Source: Planctomycetales bacterium (GTDB lineage: Bacteria; Planctomycetota; Planctomycetia; Planctomycetales; Planctomycetaceae). From it: DNA of 64,000 nucleotides. Below, piece after piece: positions 1-8,304 of the stretch (position 1 is its first letter; every line of letters begins with the position of its first letter). A program made the position numbers and the translations under genes. The notes beneath the pieces were generated by a model. The model ran no database searches and was not told the origin of the DNA. It saw nothing but the letters and a program-made list of their open reading frames with translations. Location: positions 1-64,000 of the forward strand of contig JANQPT010000001.1 of NCBI GenBank assembly GCA_028285345.1. The letters run 5' to 3'.

Positions 1-1191
1 CACCGTGCCCGCCTTGAGGAACAGCTCGGTGCCGTCGATCTCGAACAGTGCGGCGTCCGCACCGGTGAGCGACAAGTCGTTGGTCCCCAGCGCATCGTCG
101 GTGACGACGATATCGGCAACCTTGATTCGGGAGGAGGTGTCGGTATCTTCGGGAAGGCTCGTCGTCGTATTGTTGAGCGCGACCGTCGGTGGCTCGTTGA
201 CGTCGGTGACGCCGATCGACAGCGAAGCGCTGTCATCGGGGGTGGTGCCGACGGAAGCATCGTCGACGTTGACGGTCACGTCCAGCTGATTGTCGCTTTC
301 AAAGTCGAGCGCCGTGCCCGCTTTGAGGAACAGTTCCGTGCCGTCAATTTCGAACAACGCGGCATCGGCGCCGGTCAGTGAGAGCACGTTCGTGCCGACG
401 CCATCATCGGTCACGACGATATCAGCGACCTTGACGCGTGAAGTTGTGTCCGTGTCTTCCGGCAGGCTGGTCACGGTGTTGTTGAGCGCGACGGTCGGTG
501 CCGTGTTTCCGCTAGTGATTGTGAACGTTTGAGGTTCGAAGACAAAGCCGGTGTTTACATCCGTAACCCTCTCGTTGTCAGCGAGGGCATAGTCCGATGA
601 GCCGACCACAACCGTAAATGCTTCCATTACGGTCGTTGTCTCTTCTGCAGTGAAACGCATCAGGCTGAATTGTTCAAACACTCCGATGCCGATGGGAACA
701 CCTCCGGCGAACGTGAAGGTGCCACCCCCCAACTCATCGATGGTGCCTGCGGTGTTGTCGAGCGTTCCGCCGCGGAACTGATCAAAGTTGGATGTCACCA
801 AAGGCGAATTTGGGTCTGTCGGATCGAACGGGCTGTCAATTTCCTCAAGTTTCGCGGGATTCCAGCTGATATCGACGCCGAGAGCAATGACCCCAGCGGC
901 GGACCCTACATCACGAATATCGGCAACGACGATTTCAACGAAGTAACTATCTCCGAGAGTCAACTCCACGTTGCTATTCGTTTCCGAGAGCAACGCGCCC
1001 ATGGTGCCCCCGTTGTCCTCGTAGAAGTTGACGTCGAGGTGCAGTTCGACCGCCAACAAGGTCCTGTCTTCCAGAACCTCCATGGCGGCATCGTGATGAA
1101 AGCGTAGGCGGTTCAGCGGGAGCCGGCGTGAAGTTGATCGAGGCTTGCGGACGCGTTGTTTGATTGCATTGAGCCAAGGTGTTAGCAACAT
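1..1191 (-). CDS. Cadherin-repeat surface protein with LEDRTLLA motif, partial
   Basis: The reading frame is open from an ATG at 1191 to the left edge, so the C-terminus lies outside the window; 397 codons are visible. Residues 1-39 are basic and lead into LEDRTLLA (40-47), the planctomycete N-terminal sorting motif of the LEPR-XLL type. Residues about 48-230 look like a cohesin-type beta-sandwich (GVIALGVDISWNPAKLEEI). After that come cadherin/VCBS-like repeats; two copies are visible at a 309-base (103-residue) period, each with ALFEIDGTELFLKAGT and, between them, the calcium-site signature DVNEPP. Family knowledge points to a large exported or cell-surface adhesin. The full length and the number of repeats cannot be seen. 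The next gene upstream (1598-2725) has the same sorting motif and orientation, so the two may be exported by the same route. Confidence 0.85.
   Translation of the reverse strand, partial: MLLTPWLNAIKQRVRKPRSTSRRLPLNRLRFHHDAAMEVLEDRTLLAVELHLDVNFYEDNGGTMGALLSETNSNVELTLGDSYFVEIVVADIRDVGSAAGVIALGVDISWNPAKLEEIDSPFDPTDPNSPLVTSNFDQFRGGTLDNTAGTIDELGGGTFTFAGGVPIGIGVFEQFSLMRFTAEETTTVMEAFTVVVGSSDYALADNERVTDVNTGFVFEPQTFTITSGNTAPTVALNNTVTSLPEDTDTTSRVKVADIVVTDDGVGTNVLSLTGADAALFEIDGTELFLKAGTALDFESDNQLDVTVNVDDASVGTTPDDSASLSIGVTDVNEPPTVALNNTTTSLPEDTDTSSRIKVADIVVTDDALGTNDLSLTGADAALFEIDGTELFLKAGTV
3..369. repeat. Tandem coding repeat, 309-base period
   Basis: The stretch beginning at position 4 recurs almost unchanged at 313, and the flanking sequence follows the same register. 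It encodes consecutive cadherin-like repeats of the leftward surface protein. High nucleotide identity between the copies suggests recent duplication or gene conversion. Confidence 0.8.
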
Positions 1192-1597
1192 CGAATTAGA
1201 ATCCCTGTAAGATGATTCTTGGTTGGTTTGGCAACTGACACAAAACCGCGGTGAATCTTAGTAATCTGTACGAAACGCCATCTGACGATAAAGTGCTATG
1301 GGGCGGACCGCCGGCGGTAACGAGCGCTTGAAAAGTAGGGAATCCGACAGAGAACTTGTCTGGATAATGTTGACTGTTGGCCCGATTCAGCACTGCCCAA
1401 TGCCGTCATTCCAATGTAACAATCTCCAACGACCCGCCACAGCGCCAATTTGCTCAGATTAGCGAATAATCTTCAAATTCCCGAAACACCCCGGTTGACT
1501 CAAATTAGCAAGTCATACGGAGACAAGGGGGGCTTGCGGCACACAGTTCCAGCGAGGAACGGCCGCGCAGGACATTGCTTCCGGGCGACTGATGAGG
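1192..1597. other. Intergenic region, nothing recognised
   Basis: This 406-base gap between two leftward genes should carry the promoter of the cadherin-repeat gene. I see no convincing coding frame, RNA gene or strong hairpin in it. Confidence 0.5.
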
Positions 1598-2725
1598 CTA
1601 CAGAATTGATTTTAAAGTCGCGTCGTCGACCGGCAGTGAGGCGTCTGATTCGCCATCATCCGTCTCAGATTCGCCAGACCCTCCCAGCTCTTCAAAGACG
1701 GCGTCGCTTGCCGAATTGCTGCTGGTGGCCGGTTGATCGTCTGCAGGCGGCGGATTCGAATCGGCGGTCAGTCGCGCGATGTCTTCGGCCAACGTCTCGG
1801 CATCTTCGTCCCAGATGTCACTCTCTATGACTGGTGCAGATTGGAAAGCCGATTGCGCACTGAAGCTTGATGAACTGGAACTCGAGGAGGGCTGGAAGCC
1901 TTGAGACGCTGAATTCCCGCTCGAGGCGGATTTGCCGCCCTTTGGTTCGTCGGAAGATCCGCCAGAGCCATCGTCGCTGAACGGTGGAGGATTATTAATG
2001 TCGCGCCCGAACTCCAAGTTTAGAACGCCCAGATCAGCAAAGTTAACGGAATTGTCGGCTACAATATCGAGACTGAGATGGTACTCCGGATCGCCGGTCC
2101 CGCTGCCGAACGTCGCGTTCAAGATGCCAAGCTCACTGAACACGACTCGTCCGTCGTAGTTCACGTCCGCTCGAAAGGTCGATTTGGCCGTGAGAGAGAC
2201 TTCGAATGTCGAATCATTGGCGGCATTGCTGTGGATCACTAAACCGTCGGAAATGACCGCGTCATAGTTACTGGGATCGATATTATTCGGAAAACTGGGT
2301 GAAAACGTGAGCACAAACCGCTGTGTCGCGCCGGGCGCCAAGACAATGTCGTCGCCGGGATCGCTCGTCAGCGGGATGTCGAGGGTCACGTCGAAGACGT
2401 CGATGTCTGACTCAAAGAATGGATTGACGACGATCTCGCTAAGCGTCAGCGGCGCGTCGCCGCTGTTGGTGACGTCAATGTGGTGGCGATCGTCCGGCAG
2501 CCCGGGACGCACGAACTCCGATTCACTGGCGTCAGCGAGCAACGTCGTAAATGCGATCGACGCATCACCCACTGCGCCTGAATTGTCGACGACGGAGATT
2601 TCCGCGGCGAGAAGGTTACGGTCCTCAAGTAACTCTCCCCAAAGTCGAGTCGCCCCGTTCCGCCGTGTGGGGAATCTGTGTGTCGTGTTCGCGGTGCGGA
2701 ACGTCGTTAATAGTCTTCGAAGCAT
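1598..2725 (-). CDS. Surface protein with LEDRNLLA motif and dockerin-like repeats
   Basis: A 375-residue protein with an ATG at 2725. The basic N-terminus ends in LEDRNLLA (33-40), the same kind of sorting motif as in the neighbouring gene. Residues about 41-182 look like a beta-sandwich of the choice-of-anchor-D/ASPM-like kind (DVTNSGDAPLTL). Residues about 186-240 hold two EF-hand-like dockerin type I segments, ADVNYDGRVVFSELGIL and a degenerate second copy with SVNFADLGVLNLEFG. Residues 252-300 are serine/glycine-rich, and the C-terminus is strongly acidic and disordered-looking. The likely role is an exported, possibly scaffold-bound surface protein. The dockerin call rests on pattern only; the second loop lacks some calcium-ligand positions. 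It is probably transcribed with or near the cadherin-repeat gene. Confidence 0.8.
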   Translation of the reverse strand: MLRRLLTTFRTANTTHRFPTRRNGATRLWGELLEDRNLLAAEISVVDNSGAVGDASIAFTTLLADASESEFVRPGLPDDRHHIDVTNSGDAPLTLSEIVVNPFFESDIDVFDVTLDIPLTSDPGDDIVLAPGATQRFVLTFSPSFPNNIDPSNYDAVISDGLVIHSNAANDSTFEVSLTAKSTFRADVNYDGRVVFSELGILNATFGSGTGDPEYHLSLDIVADNSVNFADLGVLNLEFGRDINNPPPFSDDGSGGSSDEPKGGKSASSGNSASQGFQPSSSSSSSSFSAQSAFQSAPVIESDIWDEDAETLAEDIARLTADSNPPPADDQPATSSNSASDAVFEELGGSGESETDDGESDASLPVDDATLKSIL

Positions 2726-3069
2726 CGCAGTCGTCTCAGCCCTATGTTCTCATGCGCAGGCGGTGATTCGTCCATCTGTATTTGGATGAACACCCCGATC
2801 AATTCTCTTCAATTCTCTCAAACGTCGTGCCCTGAGCCGGGAAAAGAGAGTCGCTACGCATTGTCTGCCCCAGGCCCGCGCGACATCGTTGTCTCACTCC
2901 AGCCTATATGCCCAGTGGAATCGCTGTAAATATCATCTCTGCTGCATTAGGGGAGATAGGCAAAATCCACAGAACTCGCGTCCGAATAATCGGACGGTGC
3001 CGGCTTCGTAAGAACGACGCGCAATCCATTACGGCATCAACAGATACGCTGACGAGTCCTGTCGGCGAG
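2726..3069. other. Intergenic region, nothing recognised
   Basis: These 344 bases lie between the stop of the dioxygenase gene and the start of the dockerin-like gene, both leftward. They presumably contain a promoter for the latter; no further gene or strong hairpin was recognised. Confidence 0.5.
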
Positions 3070-3936
3070 TTACTCTGGCCGCAGCTCCAGCCAGTGTCGG
3101 TAGAGGGGTTTGACGACAGCAGGGAGAACTTCGTAGACCTGTCGATCTATTGAAGGGACGGTATTCTCATTCCCGCCAGCCTCCGCAACCATTTGCCGGC
3201 GCAAATCGGATTCAGGCCGCAGGATTTCAACGTTCAACCACCAGGGGGCGTACCGAACGGCCAAAGCAACGCGGGACGTGTTGGATCGATTTGGTGCCGT
3301 TGCGTGCCAGAGCCGGCTATCGAAAACCAGCACGCTGCCGGCCGCCCCTCCCGCGTGAAGTTCGGTGGGATAAGGCGCCTCCGCGTCGTGCAGACAAGAC
3401 GGGCTCGTCGGATTCGTCGATGCGCGATGGCTGCCGGGAACCACCAACGTTCCACCGTTTTCCGCATCGAACGGGGAAAGCATCCAGAGCGTGGTGATAT
3501 GGAACAGCGCATCAGGATAAGGTGCTGCGACATGTCCGGCATTGTTTTGATTGAACGGCCAATCCGCGTGCCACTTGCCGCGTGCGTTTCCCGGCATGTT
3601 GATGATCGCAGACGTAAATGAGATCCGCGGATGTTCGCCCAGCACCGCGCGAACAACGCCCAACAACCGCTTGTCGGCCAAATGGTGCGCGAACGACTGA
3701 TCGTGATTGATGATGCTCGGCACAAAACGGACGCCGGCAGGGGGCAAGTAATTCACATGCTCGCGCTCGACCGTTGCAGAGACGCTGTCGCGTATCGCCG
3801 CACACTGCTTGTCGGGAATCACGTTGTCAATCACGCAAAACCCGTTCATGCGCAAATCTTCGAGGAATTTGCGGCACTCTTTGTCCAAACTTTGCGGTCC
3901 GCCGAGGACGTTATTGGTGGGCATTGAGTCGCTCAT
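3070..3936 (-). CDS. Phytanoyl-CoA dioxygenase (PhyH) family protein
   Basis: This 288-residue protein belongs to the Fe(II)/2-oxoglutarate-dependent PhyH family. The iron triad is visible as H123-A-D125 (KWHADWPF) and H211 (SRLWHATAP), with R222 as the likely 2-oxoglutarate contact. The frame is open further upstream to 4371, but that extension overlaps the symporter gene in another frame. The start at 3936 overlaps the symporter stop as TAATG, which indicates translational coupling and decides the start. The substrate is unknown; PhyH homologues hydroxylate many small molecules. Coupling to a sodium/solute symporter suggests, as inference, that it acts on the imported compound. The product has no signal peptide and should be cytoplasmic. 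Confidence 0.88.
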   Translation of the reverse strand: MSDSMPTNNVLGGPQSLDKECRKFLEDLRMNGFCVIDNVIPDKQCAAIRDSVSATVEREHVNYLPPAGVRFVPSIINHDQSFAHHLADKRLLGVVRAVLGEHPRISFTSAIINMPGNARGKWHADWPFNQNNAGHVAAPYPDALFHITTLWMLSPFDAENGGTLVVPGSHRASTNPTSPSCLHDAEAPYPTELHAGGAAGSVLVFDSRLWHATAPNRSNTSRVALAVRYAPWWLNVEILRPESDLRRQMVAEAGGNENTVPSIDRQVYEVLPAVVKPLYRHWLELRPE

Positions 3937-5516
3937 TACGTGTCCGTGTTCGTGTTGTTTTGCTCGCTGTCGTCGGTCTCGATCGCTGAAAACCCGATCG
4001 ACGATGTCATCCGCCCCGCGGTGGGCACTCCAACGAGTCGTTGCAACCCACTTGTGAACAACCCGCAAACCAAAGAAGCGAGCATCGAGACGGGAAAAAT
4101 CCACTGGTAGCTGATCGGACCGGCCGGACCTTGGCCCGGCAGCAAATTCCAATAGGCCACCAATGCCGCCGCCAGCAGTCCGCCGCCGGCGCCGGCAATC
4201 GCTCCCCAACTTGTGGCGAACGGGACGAACATCGCCATGAAGAACAGCGAAAACATCGGCGCCACAAACAGCCCGATGGTGCGCTTGGTTTTCTCCAGAA
4301 AGTTGCCCGGGACGAAGTCCATGTAGGTGCTCGCCAGCACGACAATGACGCCAATCGCAAATGCCATCCACTGTGCTGCGCGCAGTCGGTGGCGATCCGA
4401 CACGGGGTGGCTCCGAAAGCGATCGACAAAATCGGTCATCACGACGGCACTAATTGAATTCACGCCGGAGTCAATGCTGGACATTGCCGCGGCAAACATG
4501 CCGGAAATGACCAATCCGGACAGACCCGCCGGCAGATGATGTGAGATGAAGCGGGGGAACATGAGGTCTGCATGCTCGGCCAGCGTTTTCCCCTCGGGCA
4601 GTTTCTCTGGATTGGCCTGGTAGTACCCCAGCAGTGAAAAGCCAACGAGTGCCAAAACCACGGTCACCGCAGCGCCCGCGATGGAGTTGACGAGAAACGA
4701 CTTTCGAGCGGCGCGGGCATCGCGGGTTGCCATGAATCTTTGGATCGCCGTCTGGTCACTGCCCGCGGTGCAGACCCACCAAAGGACTCCGTGCAGAACG
4801 GAACCGAAAACCGTAACTCGCACGTACGGGTCGAGGCTAAACCTCGGCTGCTCATCCCACTGGGGATTCCATGAGGTGGGAAACCAGCCGACTCCGTCTA
4901 AGTCGACCGTAACCGTCGCTATGACCAACAGCGCCCCGCCGAACAGCAACAGGAATTGAAACAGATCGGTCACCACGACGGCCCGCAGTCCGCCCATCGA
5001 CGAATAGATGATGGCGACTGTTCCGCACGCGGCAGCGATCGCCGGCAGAGCGCTGGGGGGCAGTTCCAGCATCTCCAGAACCGCTTTGGATGAAAAATAG
5101 ATCAGGATCGACATCCAGGTCAGCCGCAGGGCAACAAACATCATTGCCCCCAACAGGCGCACGTGCAGCCCCAGACGCAGCTCGAGCAGTTCATAGGCAC
5201 TCGTGACGCGATGCCGCATATAGCGCGGCACAATCACGTAGCCGACGATGAGGTATGCGATGGGAATCGACAGCATTCCGGTCAGCACGACCGGCCCTTT
5301 ATTGATCAGTTCGCCGGGAGTCCCCAAGTAGCTGATCGTGCTAAACAGCGTGGCAAACAGCGAGATGCCGATCAGAAACGGGGGCATCGCCCGGCTGCCG
5401 GTGAAATACTCGCCGGCGTTCTTCTGTCGCCGGCTGTAATACCAGCCCAATCCCAGCACAAAACAGACATAGCCGGCAACAACAACCGCATCGATCGGTT
5501 GCAAACCGTCACTCAT
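3936..5516 (-). CDS. Sodium/solute symporter (SSS family)
   Basis: A 526-residue membrane protein with about 13 hydrophobic segments and typical SSS features: an N-terminal helix followed by YFTGSRAMPPFLIGISLFAT, then ISYLGTPGE, and the later GLVISGMFAAAMSSIDSGVN segment. It should import an organic solute (sugar, sialic acid, amino acid or similar) with sodium; the substrate cannot be read from the sequence. The ATG at 5516 is preceded by a GGAG about six bases upstream. Its stop overlaps the start of the PhyH gene, so the two are expressed together. The Mrr-N-like gene lies 54 bases upstream in the same direction and may share the transcript. Confidence 0.92.
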   Translation of the reverse strand: MSDGLQPIDAVVVAGYVCFVLGLGWYYSRRQKNAGEYFTGSRAMPPFLIGISLFATLFSTISYLGTPGELINKGPVVLTGMLSIPIAYLIVGYVIVPRYMRHRVTSAYELLELRLGLHVRLLGAMMFVALRLTWMSILIYFSSKAVLEMLELPPSALPAIAAACGTVAIIYSSMGGLRAVVVTDLFQFLLLFGGALLVIATVTVDLDGVGWFPTSWNPQWDEQPRFSLDPYVRVTVFGSVLHGVLWWVCTAGSDQTAIQRFMATRDARAARKSFLVNSIAGAAVTVVLALVGFSLLGYYQANPEKLPEGKTLAEHADLMFPRFISHHLPAGLSGLVISGMFAAAMSSIDSGVNSISAVVMTDFVDRFRSHPVSDRHRLRAAQWMAFAIGVIVVLASTYMDFVPGNFLEKTKRTIGLFVAPMFSLFFMAMFVPFATSWGAIAGAGGGLLAAALVAYWNLLPGQGPAGPISYQWIFPVSMLASLVCGLFTSGLQRLVGVPTAGRMTSSIGFSAIETDDSEQNNTNTDT

Positions 5517-5570
5517 GGATGCTCCGCTCGGTCTGTCTAGTCGCGACCGTCATTAACGCGACGACGGCGA

Positions 5571-6074
5571 TCAATCTTGACGCTGCAATTCTTCGAGATG
5601 CCGCCGCCCCGCATCGGTGATGGTCCACATGCCGGGAGTTCTCGTCGGCTCTAAATAACACAACGGCTCCTGGCGCATGATGTTGGCGGCGATGCGGCAA
5701 CCGTGCTGCCATTCCGTTTCTCGGGTCTCAGCGACATGCGGCTCCATGTCGCCTTCGGTCAGCCGCAAATGTTCCTCCAGGTACTGGAAGACCTGCCAGT
5801 TCCGCGCCGATCCCCCCTCTTGAACTAACACCTCGAGAATCGGCCGCTTGAATTGTTCCCAAGGCGTTTGTTTTGTCTTATCCGCTTCCGCTTTGGTACT
5901 CCGAGCCGCTTCCTCAACCTCGTTGACTTGATCCTGAACCGTCTTCAGGATGTCGGCGGAGGTGTCGAAATCACCTTGCTTAAGCGAGCTTTCCGCGTTG
6001 TTGAGCAGCGCGATCAACTCCTCGATGCGCGAGCAAAGGTCGTCTTTCTTGATGTCCAATCCTTCGGTGGCCAT
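5571..6074 (-). CDS. Stand-alone Mrr-N-type winged-helix protein
   Basis: A 167-residue protein. Residues 1-70 are charged and helical, probably a coiled coil. Residues about 75-165 match the winged-helix domain found at the N-terminus of Mrr restriction enzymes (KRPILEVLVQEGGSA, RIAANIMRQEPL, WTITDAGRRHL). No Mrr nuclease domain follows, so the protein is a domain-only relative, more likely a DNA-binding regulator than a restriction enzyme. It lies upstream of, and in line with, the symporter and dioxygenase genes and might regulate them, though that is only positional inference. The ATG at 6074 has no strong ribosome binding site. Confidence 0.7.
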   Translation of the reverse strand: MATEGLDIKKDDLCSRIEELIALLNNAESSLKQGDFDTSADILKTVQDQVNEVEEAARSTKAEADKTKQTPWEQFKRPILEVLVQEGGSARNWQVFQYLEEHLRLTEGDMEPHVAETRETEWQHGCRIAANIMRQEPLCYLEPTRTPGMWTITDAGRRHLEELQRQD

Positions 6075-6287
6075 AGTAACATCCCATAGTTAGCGGCTGG
6101 GTGTGTAAACCAATGTTGTGCTCACTTCGCATTCTAAACGGAGCCAACATATTCATCCAGTGAAACCGGCGATTCCGCCAAGTCAGGCCGAAGTCCATTT
6201 TCGACTTCGCACTTGCAGCGTGATGTGGGCTCGGAGATGATTGAACCATGGAAACAGCCGCTGACTTAGTTTGAGGATTATTGACCC

Positions 6288-7241
6288 ATGCGTATGAGAG
6301 CGTTATCAGTTTTTTGTGCCGCCGCAATCGTTGCAGCATTATCGTTGCCGAGTTTTGCTGCTGAGAAGGCGGGAAAACGCTACGTGATCATCCATGCGGA
6401 TGACGCGGGGATGTCGCACAATGCCAATCTGGCGACGATCGAAGCGATGGAGAAGGGGATCGTCTCCTCGACGAGTATCATGGTCCCTTGCCCCTGGTTT
6501 CCAGAGTTTGCAGCGTATGCCAAAGCTCACCCCGACGGCGACTACGGAATCCATCTGACGCTCAATTCGGAATGGAAACATTACAAGTGGGGACCGGTGG
6601 CAAAGCGGTCGCAAGTCCCGAGCCTGCTGGACAAGCAGGGATTCCTGTGGTCCGATACGCCCGACGTCGCCGTCAATGCGCGTGCCGAAGAAGTCGAAGT
6701 CGAATTGCGCGCGCAGATCGACCGCGCGTTGGAGTTCGGAGTTCCGCTATCCCATCTCGACAGCCATATGGGGTCGCTCGTCGTGCGTCCCGATTTGATG
6801 GAAGTTTACGCTAAACTCGCCATCGATTACGACCTGCCGATACTCGTCGCCCGAACTGCCAACAAAGAGGTCGCCAAGAAGTACCCGGACCTGTTTCGCT
6901 ACATCGGCCGGTTTGTGACGCGACTGGAAGATGCGAACATCCCGGTCATTGACGCGGTCGTGACGACCTCCAGCAACAGTGACAACTTCGAAACCCGCAA
7001 GCGCGACTACCTCAAAGTGCTGCGTGAAACAAAGCCGGGAATCACCGAAATCATCATCCATTGCGGAATCGCCAACGACGAATTGCACGGGATCACCGGC
7101 ACCTGGCTCAAGCGGGACGGCGACCGCCGCGTGTTCATTGACCCCGCCGTCCGGGCGGCAGTCAAAGATATGGGGATTGAGGTCATCACCTGGAAGCAGG
7201 TCCGGGAGATGCAGAATAAAAAGGCGCAGAAACTTCGTTAG
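6288..7241 (+). CDS. Exported ChbG/YdjC-like polysaccharide deacetylase
   Basis: A 317-residue protein with a signal peptide (cleavage near A24) and the ChbG/YdjC carbohydrate-deacetylase fold. Visible motifs are HADDAGMSH (D38-D39), GIHLTLN (H89) and SHLDSHMG (H156, H160), which carry the metal ligands of the family. Family members remove acetyl groups from N-acetylated sugars such as chitobiose; here export suggests a periplasmic or extracellular substrate. The usual final histidine of the HxDxHxH motif is replaced (HMG). A close paralogue lies at 57039-57998. The ATG at 6288 has GAGG about 12 bases upstream. The downstream FAH-family gene is convergent. Confidence 0.88.
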   Translation: MRMRALSVFCAAAIVAALSLPSFAAEKAGKRYVIIHADDAGMSHNANLATIEAMEKGIVSSTSIMVPCPWFPEFAAYAKAHPDGDYGIHLTLNSEWKHYKWGPVAKRSQVPSLLDKQGFLWSDTPDVAVNARAEEVEVELRAQIDRALEFGVPLSHLDSHMGSLVVRPDLMEVYAKLAIDYDLPILVARTANKEVAKKYPDLFRYIGRFVTRLEDANIPVIDAVVTTSSNSDNFETRKRDYLKVLRETKPGITEIIIHCGIANDELHGITGTWLKRDGDRRVFIDPAVRAAVKDMGIEVITWKQVREMQNKKAQKLR

Positions 7242-7325
7242 GCCAGTCTGGGGTTCGCCAAACGTAACGCTTGAGGTCGCAGAAGTTGGGAGACTTCCGA
7301 GAACTCAACCTGTGCAGAGAAGTAT

Positions 7326-7345
7326 CCGAACTCTCACGAGTTCGG
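7326..7345. terminator. Hairpin between convergent genes, candidate terminator
   Basis: An 8-base perfect stem (CCGAACTC / GAGTTCGG) with a four-base loop lies between two convergent genes. There is no T tract, so it is at best an atypical terminator. The right arm continues into GAGTTCGGCTAC, which recurs at 8604-8615. Confidence 0.4.
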
Positions 7346-7368
7346 CTACCTTTGATCTGAGACGGCAA

Positions 7369-8304
7369 CTAGTCTCGCTTGTTGCGGCGGCGTTTTCCTT
7401 TCCGTCCCTTGCCGCCTTTTCCTTTTCTGCCGACCTTGTTTCTCAGGACGCCGACGCCTTCGATTTCGACTTCGACCACGTCACCCGGTTTCATGACATC
7501 GGTCTTGCCGGGAGTGCCTGTAAAGATCAGATCGCCGGGCAGCAAAGTGACGTGTTGGCTGATGAAGCTGACAGTCGATGGGATATCGTGTAGCAATTGG
7601 CTGGTCCGTTCTTGTTGGCGGACCTCTCCGTTGAGTCGCAAGGTCATCAGCAGATCGCCGTAATTCAGCCCCTGCACGACATACGGACCGCACGGACCGA
7701 ATGTGTCGGCCCCTTTACCGCGCCACCATTGGACGTCCTTCGTCTCCGGATCGTTCTGCCACGTGCGGGCACTCACGTCGTTGCCGCAGGTCACGCCGAA
7801 GACGTAATCCATCGCGTCTTCTTTGGAAACGTTTTTGGCCCGCTTGCCGATCACGACGACCAGTTCGGCTTCGTAGTGGACGTTTTCGTCGCCTGGCGGG
7901 ATCCGAATCACTCCGTCATGCCGCAATATCGACGACGGGCTCTTGAAGAACGGTTGCGGGATTTGAAACTTCTTCGGGACTTCTCCACCCTTGAGGTGGC
8001 TCTTATAGTTCCCCGCCATGGCGAATACATGTCGCGGATTGGTCGGCGCCACGAGTCGCACGTCGCTCAGGGCATGAACGCGGTCTGTCTTTTCCCATTT
8101 TCCGAAGAGGTTGCCCTTGAGTTCCCGGATGTTCTCTCCTTCGACAATTCCATAGACCGGCTTTTTACCGACACGAAACCGGGCAAACTTGCGGACTTGG
8201 GTCTCGTCATCGGCGGCCTCAGTCTCGTTTGCCGCAATGATGAAGACGCCGACCGCCAGCAGCAGCAAACTCATTGCAGAGATGGAATTGTGGCAACGGA
8301 GCAT
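7369..8304 (-). CDS. Exported fumarylacetoacetate hydrolase (FAH) family protein
   Basis: A 311-residue protein with a hydrophobic signal segment (about 10-25) ahead of a complete FAH-type domain. Metal-site residues are visible as E145 and E147 in VHYEAELVVVIGK and D176 in CGNDVSARTWQ; the C-terminal GDLIFTGTPGKTDVMKPGD is also typical. FAH-family enzymes hydrolyse or decarboxylate acylpyruvate-like compounds and are normally cytoplasmic, so the export signal is odd. The last ~23 residues are almost all Lys, Arg and Gly (KGGKGRKGKRRRNKRD), a basic tail not part of the fold that may bind an anionic polymer. AAGGGTC precedes the ATG at 8304. The exact substrate is unknown. Confidence 0.85.
   Translation of the reverse strand: MLRCHNSISAMSLLLLAVGVFIIAANETEAADDETQVRKFARFRVGKKPVYGIVEGENIRELKGNLFGKWEKTDRVHALSDVRLVAPTNPRHVFAMAGNYKSHLKGGEVPKKFQIPQPFFKSPSSILRHDGVIRIPPGDENVHYEAELVVVIGKRAKNVSKEDAMDYVFGVTCGNDVSARTWQNDPETKDVQWWRGKGADTFGPCGPYVVQGLNYGDLLMTLRLNGEVRQQERTSQLLHDIPSTVSFISQHVTLLPGDLIFTGTPGKTDVMKPGDVVEVEIEGVGVLRNKVGRKGKGGKGRKGKRRRNKRD

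Noticed and set aside
5..532. Two rightward Ser/Thr/Val-rich open frames
   Set aside because: They are the opposite strand of the cadherin-repeat gene, whose frame is open across the whole stretch and carries recognisable motifs.
3937..4371. N-terminal extension of the PhyH gene
   Set aside because: It overlaps the symporter gene in another frame, has no family likeness, and the TAATG junction gives a better start.
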